From assembly GCA_021778575.1 (NCBI GenBank), contig JAJYCH010000014.1, positions 1 through 18,096 of the forward strand: DNA of 18,096 bases, written 5' to 3'. This stretch comes from Planctomycetota bacterium. GTDB lineage: Bacteria > Planctomycetota > Planctomycetia > Isosphaerales > Isosphaeraceae. Under the pieces are notes generated by a model that saw only the letters and a list, made by a program, of their open reading frames with translations, did not search any database and was not told where the DNA came from. Positions 1 to 7,100 of the stretch are shown piece by piece; position 1 is the stretch's first letter, and each line of letters opens with the position of its first letter. The translations under genes and the position numbers were made by a program.

Positions 1-481
1 ACTGTTTCCGAGAGACCCGGGACTGGTCCATTACCCGCTGATCTACATCCACGGTCGAGGCGCGGTGGAATTCTCCGAGGAAGACCGGGTGGCGCTCCGT
101 CGCCACATCAAGCCGGGAGGCGGAACACTCTTCGCCGACGCCGCCTGCGGGAGCGCGGCCTTCGACGCCTCGTTCCGCCGGTTCGTCGCCGAACTGATGC
201 CCGACAACCCGCTCGTGCCGATCACTCGGGACGACAACTTCTACACCAAGAAGGTGGGCTACGACCTGGCCGACTCCAAGAGAACCCCAGCCGCCGGAGG
301 CCAAGCCGACTTCCCCGACCTCGAAGGAGTCAAGGTCGACGGCCGCTGGGCGATCATCTACTCCAAGCTCGACCTCGGCTGCGCCCTCCAGAAACAAGCC
401 GGGATCGAATGCAAAGGGTACACCCATGAAAGCGCCTTGAAAATCGCCACGAACATTGTTCTTTACTCGACGTTGCCTTGA
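1..481 (+). CDS. DUF4159 domain protein, C-terminal part (5' end outside window)
   Basis: The reading frame is open from base 2 to the TGA at 479-481, so only the last 159 residues are present. The sequence runs through 'HYPLIYIHGRG', 'GGTLFADAACGS', an 'RDDNFYTKKVGYDL' stretch and 'GRWAIIYSKLDLGCAL', and ends 'NIVLYSTLP'. This is the usual layout of the planctomycete DUF4159 domain: an alpha/beta fold with a glycine-rich 'GGG.LFADA' turn. The biochemical function of the family is not established; many members are exported or sit beside MoxR/von Willebrand-type genes. The GTG at 65 is only an internal codon. The last 68 bases recur at 1618-1685, so the present 3' end may have been supplied by an inserted element. 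About 68% GC was counted by hand for 121-240, much higher than the DNA that follows. Confidence 0.85.
   Translation, partial: LFPRDPGLVHYPLIYIHGRGAVEFSEEDRVALRRHIKPGGGTLFADAACGSAAFDASFRRFVAELMPDNPLVPITRDDNFYTKKVGYDLADSKRTPAAGGQADFPDLEGVKVDGRWAIIYSKLDLGCALQKQAGIECKGYTHESALKIATNIVLYSTLP
414..481 (+). repeat. 68-bp direct repeat, copy 1 (att-like, intact 3' end of DUF4159 gene)
   Basis: Bases 414-481 match 1618-1685 at 63 of 68 positions with no gaps (offset 1204). Differences fall at 421, 436, 442, 451 and 466. Read in the gene's frame, 436, 442, 451 and 466 are third codon positions and leave the amino acids unchanged. Position 421 is a tyrosine codon TAC here and a TAA stop in the other copy. 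Identity ends at the gene's stop codon on the right. The repeat brackets a lower-GC segment and looks like attL/attR of elements that integrate into the 3' end of a gene. That reading is inference; the repeat itself is seen directly. Confidence 0.9.
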
Positions 482-550
482 CGGAAAATTACGCCCGACG
501 ATCCGTTCGTGTTCCTTGTCGTTCCGGACGTGACGAGCTAGGATTGTCTT

Positions 551-824
551 ATGGACTTCGAGTGGGACGATGCCAAGGCTGCTCGTAACCAGATCAAGCA
601 TGGCGTGACGTTTCGAAGAAGCAGCGACTGTGTTTGGTGACGAATTTGCTTTGACCCTTTCCGATCCCGATCATTCCGATGAGGAAGATCGGTTCTTGAC
701 ATTCGGGCACTCCAGCGCGGGAAGTCTGCTCGTCGTTTCGCACACCGATCGCGACGATTCGACGCGAATCATCAGCGCTCGGCGAGCGTCTCGCAAAGAG
801 AGGAAATTTTATGAACAAGGCTGA
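551..824 (+). pseudogene. brnT: BrnT-like toxin gene, frameshifted
   Basis: From ATG 551 the frame gives 'MDFEWDDAKAARNQIKHGVTF' and then meets a stop at 637-639. Skipping one base at about 614 restores 'EEAATVFGDEFALTLSDP...', 'DRFLTFGHSS', 'LLVVSHTDRDD' and 'RIISARRASRKERKFYEQG', ending in TGA at 822-824. The joined product is about 90 residues, the usual length of BrnT, a RelE/barnase-like ribonuclease toxin of type II toxin-antitoxin pairs. The Trp-Asp-x-x-Lys-Ala-x-x-Asn-x-x-Lys-His-Gly start and the 'RIISAR.A...E...Y' end are family hallmarks. An AGGAT ribosome site (540-544) precedes the ATG. The 3' end overlaps the antitoxin start by 14 bases. It could be a real mutation, a sequencing error or, less likely, programmed frameshifting; a GTG at 630 could start only a truncated toxin. 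Confidence 0.8.
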
Positions 825-1029
825 TAGGGAATCGAACGATGACGACCTGAGAGCCGAATATGATCCCTCGGAACTCAAGGGGGGAGTGCGTGGAAAACAC
901 TTCGCCCGCTATCAAGCCGGGACGAACCTGGTCCTCCTGGCGCCCGATGTCCGCGCCGCCTTCCCGACAGATGAAGCCGTCAACCAGGCACTCCGATCGT
1001 TGATGCAGAGTCAATCGGCGTCGCATTGA
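811..1029 (+). CDS. BrnT-partner antitoxin-like protein
   Basis: This 72-residue protein contains 'DDLRAEYDPSELKGGVRGKHFARY', then 'GTNLVLLAPDVRAAFPTDEAVNQALRSL'. I know this arrangement from small proteins encoded directly after BrnT genes in planctomycetes and cyanobacteria: a short charged N-terminus, an 'LKGGVRGK' toxin-binding-like stretch, and a C-terminal strand-helix-helix ('DVAxxFPxxExVNEALR') that probably dimerises and binds operator DNA. It differs from the classical BrnA sequence, so no symbol is given. The ATG at 811 lies inside the last codons of the toxin gene in another frame, so translation is probably coupled. The expected role is to neutralise the toxin and autorepress the operon. 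Since the toxin gene is frameshifted, this may be a left-over antitoxin. Confidence 0.7.
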   Translation: MNKADRESNDDDLRAEYDPSELKGGVRGKHFARYQAGTNLVLLAPDVRAAFPTDEAVNQALRSLMQSQSASH

Positions 1030-1127
1030 AATCGGTTTCCACAACAGTCCCACGGAAGACTGTGGCCACGAGCGTCGTTCAGTACGCGACGCTGGCATTG
1101 AGCTGGAGATCAAGGAATCGGAAACCG

Positions 1128-1607
1128 ATGAGAACGATATTCTCGATCCGTGGGTTGATGGTTTCGGTCGTTTACGTGGCAATCGGAATGGCAGCGCTTC
1201 GAGATCCCTCCGAATTCGTGACGAGAGCGCTATTCAATCTGACCTTCGTGATCCTTCTAAGTGGACTTCTCTTGATATTCTACCGTCGAGGACAGGAACG
1301 CACCTTCTGGGTCGGCTTCCTCCTCTTCGGCTCGTCCTATCTGACGCTTTACCTGGGCTTCCGGGACTCTTCATTATCGAAACTGACGAACTTGACCGAC
1401 TATCTCTTCGCACATCTGCACCCGCAGGAGCAGGGGACGTCATTCCGTTGGGAAACTCGATTCATGCATTCGCGTTTCAAGATCGTTAGCCTTTCTCTGG
1501 GGACGATGGTTTTTGCCTTGATTGGTGGGATTGTTGGCAATATTCTGACCACTTTGACTAAGTGTCCCGAGGAACCTCCAGCCGATTCCTCGCATGAGTC
1601 GGACTAA
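1128..1607 (+). CDS. Small four-helix membrane protein of planctomycete 'FSIRGLM' type
   Basis: The start is set at ATG 1128 because AAGGA lies at 1112-1116 and the protein then begins 'MRTIFSIRGLMVSVVYVAIG'. An N-terminal Phe-Ser-Ile/Leu-Arg motif leading straight into a membrane helix is common in short planctomycete proteins of unknown function. The frame is open further upstream (to 1026), but that part is polar and lacks the family start. The product has 159 residues with likely membrane segments near 8-25, 34-52, 60-78 and 118-141, and a polar Cys/Pro/Glu-rich tail. It lies about 100 bases after the antitoxin gene on the same strand. GC is about 52% for 1141-1260, lower than the flanking genes. 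No function can be assigned. Confidence 0.65.
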   Translation: MRTIFSIRGLMVSVVYVAIGMAALRDPSEFVTRALFNLTFVILLSGLLLIFYRRGQERTFWVGFLLFGSSYLTLYLGFRDSSLSKLTNLTDYLFAHLHPQEQGTSFRWETRFMHSRFKIVSLSLGTMVFALIGGIVGNILTTLTKCPEEPPADSSHESD

Positions 1608-1617
1608 TCGGTCTCAG

Positions 1618-1685
1618 AAGGGTAAACCCATGAAAGCGCTTTGAAGATCGCCACAAACATTGTTCTTTATTCGACGTTGCCTTGA
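1618..1685 (+). pseudogene. Displaced 3'-end fragment of a DUF4159 gene (68-bp repeat, copy 2)
   Basis: In the DUF4159 frame this stretch still encodes 'THESALKIATNIVLYSTLP' followed by TGA. A TAC-to-TAA change at 1623-1625 puts a stop before it, and no upstream part of the gene remains. The four other differences from 414-481 are synonymous third-base transitions, which suggests the two copies diverged while both were under coding constraint, for example as alleles from different strains. It lies 10 bases after the membrane-protein stop and 31 bases before the Uma2 start. It is probably the original gene end, cut off by the insertion. Confidence 0.8.
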
Positions 1686-1716
1686 AGATTGGATATCGGG
1701 GAGGGGTGCTCGAACC

Positions 1717-2343
1717 ATGGCAACCGCGACATTGCCGGTTTCTTCGGTCTCGGAAGCTGAAGGAGTCGACCGCTTGTTCCGGATCTCGATCGCCACTTAC
1801 AACCGGATGGGCGAACTGGGACTGATCAACCGTTCCGACCGGGTCGAGCTGCTCGATGGGCTTCTGGTGAGAAAAATGACCAGGGGGCCTCGCCACGTCA
1901 CCGCAACGCATCGGTCGTTCAAGATCTTGTTGACCCGACTGCCCGAGGGCTGGCATCCTCGGGTCGAGTCGCCGGTCGAGATCTCTCGGGGGCCAGACGG
2001 TGATAGCTCGCCCGAGCCCGACGTGGTTGTCGTCCGAGGAAATGATGAACTGTACAAGCTCAAGCATCCCGGCCCGGCCGATGTGTTGCTCGTCATCCAG
2101 GTGGCCGATAGCTCGCTCCACATCGACCGCAAGGGGCTCCGTCGGTTCGGTTGGGCGGCGATTCCCGTCGTCTGGATCATCAACTTGCGCAACGAGACGA
2201 TCGAGGTTTACAACGGTCCCACCGGCCCCGTGGACGACCCCGGCTATGCCCGGAAAATGACCCTGGGAGTCGACGACCTGCTCGAAATCTCTCTCGACGG
2301 CGAAATTCTCGATGGTCTCCGCGTTGTCGATTTTCTGGCGTGA
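1717..2343 (+). CDS. Uma2-family (DUF820) PD-(D/E)xK nuclease-like protein, possibly inactive
   Basis: The 208-residue product has the Uma2 order: 'RVELLDGLLV' near 42-51, 'SPEPDVVVVRG' with the Pro-Asp at 101-102, 'LLVIQVADSS' at 124-133, 'DRK' at 137-139 and 'AAIPVVWIINL' at 147-157. Uma2 proteins are restriction-endonuclease-fold proteins, abundant in planctomycetes and cyanobacteria, with no agreed role. In most members the third motif reads '(V)EVADSS' with a catalytic Glu; here that residue is Gln128 (CAG at 2098-2100). The following Asp-to-'AGIP' spacing also seems one residue short. Both point to weakened or lost catalysis. The ATG at 1717 is chosen because GGGAGGGG lies 11 bases upstream and the longer frame would read the displaced DUF4159 fragment. 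The stop overlaps the next gene's GTG. Confidence 0.88.
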   Translation: MATATLPVSSVSEAEGVDRLFRISIATYNRMGELGLINRSDRVELLDGLLVRKMTRGPRHVTATHRSFKILLTRLPEGWHPRVESPVEISRGPDGDSSPEPDVVVVRGNDELYKLKHPGPADVLLVIQVADSSLHIDRKGLRRFGWAAIPVVWIINLRNETIEVYNGPTGPVDDPGYARKMTLGVDDLLEISLDGEILDGLRVVDFLA

Positions 2344-3419
2344 AGCAGAGCCAACCCATCATAGCTGTTTGCCCTCGCTGCGGATCAACGCCCGTTGGTG
2401 GTCCCGCGACCTGGACCTGTCCCGGTTGCCCGGCGACCTATCGCGGGCTCCGGGGGATCATTGACCTCCGCGTGACCGAGGATGAATACCTCTCGAACGC
2501 CGACGATTGGGCTTATGCGTCGAAGCTCGACGCCGCGTTCGACCGGCTTGATTTTCGAGGGCTGTTAAGCCTCTATTTCGAGCTTTCTCCCGAGATAACG
2601 CCCGCGCTGCGGGACCGGCAGATCACGCATATCCTCACGGCTCCCGGTCGGGTCCGGGCGTGGCTCGATGCTCTGGGGGACGGCTCGGGCGAGTCGGGTC
2701 CGTTGCTCGACCTCGGCTGTGGTTCGGGGTCGTTCCTGGCCAGCGTCGGCGGGTCGGGTCGTCCTCTCGCGGGCGTCGATATCGCCATGCGCTGGCTGAT
2801 CGTGGCCCGGAAACGGCTCGATGAAGAGGGGCTCGGCCACGTCCCGCTGGTCTGCGCGGGTTCCGAAGCCTTGCCGTTTGCTGATGGGACATTTGCCGCC
2901 ATCATCGCCGGGGACGTGATCGAGCATGTCGCCGACCAGGGCGCGACCCTGGCCGAGGCGTACCGGGTCCTCCGTCCGGGCGGTCGGTTGTTCCTGGCCA
3001 GTCCGAACCGGTTCAGCCTGGCGCTTGAGCCTCATGTCCAGGTCTGGGGCGTGGGATTTCTTCCCCGTCGCTGGATGATTCCTTACGTGCGCTGGACGTC
3101 GGGACGCGACTTCCGGGCGATCCGGACGCTTGGCGCGAGCGAATGGCGGCGTCTGCTGGGCGAAAGCCCGTTTCTGTCCGTTCGGATCGAGGCTCCCGGC
3201 TTGCCGGCGACCGATCTCGCCCATTTCGGTCGGATCAAGAGACTGGTGGCCTGGTGGTATAACCGGGTCGTGGCGACCCGTTCCGGCCAGGCGCTTGCCC
3301 GGGCGGTCGGCCCGCTCTTTCATGTGGTTTGCGAGCGGTCGAGGACCGTTGACGGATCGGTCCCCGCGTCCAGCCCCACCACTCGCCCAGGCTCCAGCTC
3401 GCCAGGAGAGCCAGGGTGA
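2340..3419 (+). CDS. SAM-dependent methyltransferase with N-terminal zinc ribbon
   Basis: This 359-residue protein starts at a GTG (2340) sharing bases with the Uma2 stop, so translation is probably coupled. Residues 11-30 hold two pairs of cysteines, CPRC (11, 14) and CPGC (27, 30), a small zinc ribbon like the Trm112-type heads of class I methyltransferases. The Rossmann core follows: motif I 'LLDLGCGSGSF' at 122-132, acidic 'GVDIA' after strand 2, 'LPFADGTFAAIIAGDVIEHV' as motif II, and 'LRPGGRLFLASPN' as motif III. Methyltransf_11-type proteins of this form act on small molecules, quinones, lipids or sugars; the substrate cannot be read from the sequence. The last 24 or so residues are Pro/Ser/Gly-rich and lie antisense to the glycosyltransferase 3' end, so the functional domain probably ends near 3345. 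Confidence 0.88.
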   Translation: MKQSQPIIAVCPRCGSTPVGGPATWTCPGCPATYRGLRGIIDLRVTEDEYLSNADDWAYASKLDAAFDRLDFRGLLSLYFELSPEITPALRDRQITHILTAPGRVRAWLDALGDGSGESGPLLDLGCGSGSFLASVGGSGRPLAGVDIAMRWLIVARKRLDEEGLGHVPLVCAGSEALPFADGTFAAIIAGDVIEHVADQGATLAEAYRVLRPGGRLFLASPNRFSLALEPHVQVWGVGFLPRRWMIPYVRWTSGRDFRAIRTLGASEWRRLLGESPFLSVRIEAPGLPATDLAHFGRIKRLVAWWYNRVVATRSGQALARAVGPLFHVVCERSRTVDGSVPASSPTTRPGSSSPGEPG

Positions 3420-4182
3420 TCGGCAGGCACCCGAGAAACCGCGCCCATTGTCGCGGTTTGCCGATGATCGTCGCCGACAGCCGGATCACCTGGACCGCGA
3501 AGATCGCCGGGCCGGCGACCAGCCCCGCCCAGCGACCGATCGGCGAGGCGCCGATGGTCCGGAGCCCGCCGTATTCGCGGCCATAGCGAAACCGGTCGGC
3601 AAACGCCTCGCGAACGGGGAAGCTCCGGACGTGTCGGACCCGGGCGGCGGTGACGGTCGCGACCGGGCCGCGAATCGCGCTCAGCAAGACGGTCTCGTGG
3701 ACCTCGGAGGCCGGGTCGGCGAGGGCCAGCTCGCGACGGACGGCGAAGTTATTACCGGCCAGCCGACGGGGTCGGCCCGGCCTGACCGGCGGCAGAAACG
3801 GCGCGTATTCGCAGTAGACCACCGCTCGGTCGAGCGGGGTCGTGCCAGGGTCGTCATGCTCGACCAAGCCCGAGGCGGCTTCGAGCGTGGGATTGGCGGA
3901 AAAGGCGGCGATCCAGGCTTCGGCCCAGCCGGGCAGGGCCTCGCACGAATCTTCGAGGAACGCGACGATCTCCCCCCCGGCCGCCTCCAGGCCGATCCGC
4001 CGGAGGCGGGGGACGGTCAGGCCCGGGTCGTTCACGACCAGGATCTCGACCAGATCGGGGGCCTGGCCCTTCAGAGCTTGGAGGCTTCGGGCCAGGGCTC
4101 CGGCGGTATCGGTCGCGGTCAGGATGATACTGAGCCGAGGCGTGGGAGGAATCTCGCCGCGCCTCGCATCACGCCCGCTCAT
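3235..4182 (-). CDS. GT2-like glycosyltransferase with C-terminal membrane helices
   Basis: The 315-residue product begins with a GT-A nucleotide-sugar fold: 'PRLSIILTATDTAGALARSLQAL' (15-37), 'EILVVNDPG' (46-54) and 'GEIVAFLEDSCEALPGW' (70-86). The Glu-Asp-Ser (77-79) is where GT2 enzymes bind metal. 'LAGNNFAVRRE' (141-151) resembles the family's acceptor-side loop. Two membrane helices lie near 219-240 and 248-270. It likely adds sugar to a lipid or surface polymer at the inner membrane. The ATG overlaps the TGA of the upstream large gene (ATGA), so the two are coupled. Residues from about 273 are Arg/Pro/Gly-rich and read the opposite strand of the methyltransferase, which suggests the original stop was lost. 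Confidence 0.82.
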   Translation of the reverse strand: MSGRDARRGEIPPTPRLSIILTATDTAGALARSLQALKGQAPDLVEILVVNDPGLTVPRLRRIGLEAAGGEIVAFLEDSCEALPGWAEAWIAAFSANPTLEAASGLVEHDDPGTTPLDRAVVYCEYAPFLPPVRPGRPRRLAGNNFAVRRELALADPASEVHETVLLSAIRGPVATVTAARVRHVRSFPVREAFADRFRYGREYGGLRTIGASPIGRWAGLVAGPAIFAVQVIRLSATIIGKPRQWARFLGCLPITLALLASWSLGEWWGWTRGPIRQRSSTARKPHERAGRPPGQAPGRNGSPRPGYTTRPPVS

Positions 4183-7100
4183 TGACGGATCGGCATGCCT
4201 TGCAGGCGGTTGGCCGTCCGTTTGGGCGGGTTGTCGGCCGACTCGTCTTGTTTGTCCTTGTCGGTCTTCTTGTCGTCGGGGTCCTTGTCCTCGTCGTCCT
4301 CTGCCTTCTTCTCGGGCTTCTTGCGTGGGTCAACCTTGGGCTTGCGGCTCTCGATCAGCTTCAGTTCCTCGTCGCTGAGCTGGTCGACGATCGGCTGGAT
4401 CTTGAAGTCGTCGAAGGCGGCGAATCCGTAGCCGGCCATGCCCAGGGTCACGTTCAGCTCGCCGTCTTCGGGCACCCGCCGATAGTAGACGATCTCGAAC
4501 CAGTCCATGGCCAGGGCGCTGGTGGTCCGGAACTGAAGTCGTTCGCCGCCGAATGAGTCGCGGATGATCAGGCCGCCGGCTCCCGGAGCGCTGGCGTTGG
4601 CCATGAAGGCCATGACCGAGATCCGGTAAACCTGCCGGGCGCTGACCTTGACGCTGGGGGATCGGATGGCGACGACCGGGTGATCGACGAACGGGATCAA
4701 GTCATCGATCGTCTTGCCCGGCAACGCTCCGGCGATCAGGACCAGGTTCGACCCCGGCCGTTTGGTCTTGTCTTTCTTGTTGGGGCTGATAGTGTCCGGC
4801 CCCCCCTTGTTGAGCTTGATCTCGGTCTGGATGTCGTCGGTCTTGTAGCTGACGGGAGTCCAGCCGCCGGTCTCAAGGGTCTTGGGGTCGCTGAAATTGC
4901 CGTTGGGAACCAGGTTTTTGCCCAGAATTCCGCGGCGAATCCACTCGTACCAGACCCAGGCCTGCGGCAAGGTGCTCCACGAGGCCAGCGGCGCGGCGAC
5001 GATCGGCGCGATGATCCGCGGCTTGGCCTTCTTGAAGCCGGGGTAGGGGACCGGGCCGCAGGGCAGATCCTTGTCGTTGAGAACCTTGATGATATCTTCG
5101 TACGTGGCGTTGAAGTGATAACGCATCAAGATCCGGAGCGGTCGACCGGCGCGCCGGGCCTCGTTCCAGGCGACCTGGTAGTCCTCGCGCTCCAGGGCCT
5201 CCCGGGCCGACTTGATCAGCTCGTTGGCCTTGGCGAGCAGGTCCACCGAATGTTTCTGGGGGTGTTCCTGGTTCCTGATCAGTTCGTCGATCTCGGCGAC
5301 CCAGTTGAGCAGGAGTTCAGCCTGTTCGATGGCCAGGCTGACGGCGAGCGGTCGGACGTTGTTGACCGATTGTTCGATCTGACGAGCGAGTTCGATGTTC
5401 GTCGTGATCAGGACAATCGCGGTGACGCCGAAGTCGGACAGGGTGACCTCCATCCCGCCCGGCTTCCGGATCGCCGCCAGGGGGGTGACGCCTCCGGGCG
5501 AGATCAGGTAGGCGTTCGCGTCGCTGGGCGCGGGAACCCGCAGGACCACGTTGTTCATGGCCGACTGGGGGGGCTGATACTGGGCGTACTTGGCGTAGTC
5601 GGCCACCATCAAGAGCATCCCGCGCCGATCCTTGGTCGAGATCGACGCGGCCTTGATTGATGGGTGCGGCGGGAACTCCTTCGGCGTGGGAAGGCGCGCG
5701 CCGCCACCGACACCGCCGGTATTCATCTGGAACAGGGTCATCGGCGGCGGCGGCGGCGGGTCGGGCAGAAAGGTCTCGATCATCTTGGTCGTCTTGTCGG
5801 GATCGGCCACGATTGGTTCGAGAAGGTCGAATTCCTCGTTGAGCAAGGCGATCTCGATCAGGTTGGGCCGGCCGATCTCGCGGGTCAGGTCGGAGTCGGC
5901 CTGATAGCAGAGCCCCCGGCAACCGCCGGCAATCGCGGCGTAGCTGGCGATCCGGATCTGCTCGGGCTGGATGCGCGGAACCCCCCAGCTCGGCGGCGGG
6001 TCGGTCCCCCAGATGGATTCCTGATAGACCGGCGGGGCCATGGCGTCGATATTCGCCCAGAGCAGCGCGTCGGGGTTGGTCCGACCGGTCAGGAGCCGTC
6101 GCTGTTCGAGGAACTGGTACATCTCGAACGGCTCTTGCGTCGTCGCCCAGCCGGCCGTGGGGATTCCGGCGATGTCGAGGTTCTCGGGAACCCGCACATA
6201 TTCGCCGAGCATCCCCGAGACCGTCGCGGTTGTCAGCGGTGACCCGCCCGGTTTTGCCTTGCGGATCGCCCGTTCCGCCTCGCGAACCTTGAGGATGCTG
6301 TTCTGTCGGGTCTCCAGGTCGATCGACCGGCCCAGGTTCTGGCCGAGCGACCAGAACGCCGTCGAATCGCGACCCGGGAACGACAACGCTTCGGAGACCA
6401 GCTTATCGGCGTCGGGCATGGTCTTGTCCGAAGGGCCGGTCAGCTCGGGAATCAGGAGCATCCCGCTGGCGACGGCGGCGCGGACGGTCCCTTCGGGCGT
6501 CCCCTTCGGGATCACCTGGACGTCGAACCCCACCCGACGGAGCCGCGCCGGGTCGGCGTCGGGAGCCCGGACGGCGGTGAAGAACCAGGGGAATCCGTCC
6601 TTGGTCAGCCGGTTCCGGTCGAGCTTGATCCGCGTGTTCGCGCCGGCTGGGGCCGCTTCGAGCGGCTCCTGTTCGCCTCTTGGCCGGTCGGCGACGGTCC
6701 GGACCGTCGGTCCTTTGGGTGGCTCGGGCCGAGGGTTCGCGGCGATCGCCGTGGGAACCGGGCCGATGACCAACTCGTCAAGGAAGACGTCGGTCTCCCC
6801 CTCGCCACCATAGAGATTCATCACCAACCGCTCGATGTACGCCCCTTTCAGGCTCACCGGCCGCTGCGTCGACGCCCGGAGAACCTTGGCCTGACGCTCG
6901 ATCGCCGGAATCATGTCGACCAGTTCAAGCTTTTGCCAGCGGTCGGCCGTCTGGAACAGCGGGCTGGCGATCAGGACATACGACGGAACCCGCGTATCGG
7001 GGTCGAGGTCGGCCGGAAGGACAACCCGGGCCAGGAGTTGCGCGCCGGACCGATTCGACCGGACGTAGAGGCTTACCTTCAGGTCGTCGGTCACCGGGAT

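Larger units (their letters stand above)
482..1617. other. Putative small island or decayed integrative element between the 68-bp repeats
   Basis: This 1136-bp segment lies between two direct repeats of the DUF4159 3' end. Hand counts give 52-53% GC for 551-670 and 1141-1260, against 68% for 121-240 and 62% for 1801-1920. Its cargo is a broken BrnT-like toxin gene, an antitoxin-like gene and a short membrane protein. No integrase or transposase is present, so if it was mobile, the recombination gene has been lost or acted in trans. A simple duplication followed by divergence is the main alternative. Confidence 0.4.

Noticed and set aside
1026..1127. Longer N-terminus for the small membrane protein starting at 1026
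   Set aside because: The extra residues are polar and unlike the family. The ATG at 1128 has an AAGGA site and gives the standard FSIRGLM start.
3130..4185. A 351-codon + strand frame over the glycosyltransferase
   Set aside because: Gln/Arg/Pro/Gly-rich shadow with no motifs, while the minus strand encodes a clear GT-A fold with an ATGA-coupled start.
4680..5660. A 326-codon open frame on the + strand inside the large secreted protein gene
   Set aside because: It is the antisense of a well-supported minus-strand gene. Its translation is low-complexity Gly/Asp/Arg/Leu with no family resemblance, as expected in high-GC DNA.
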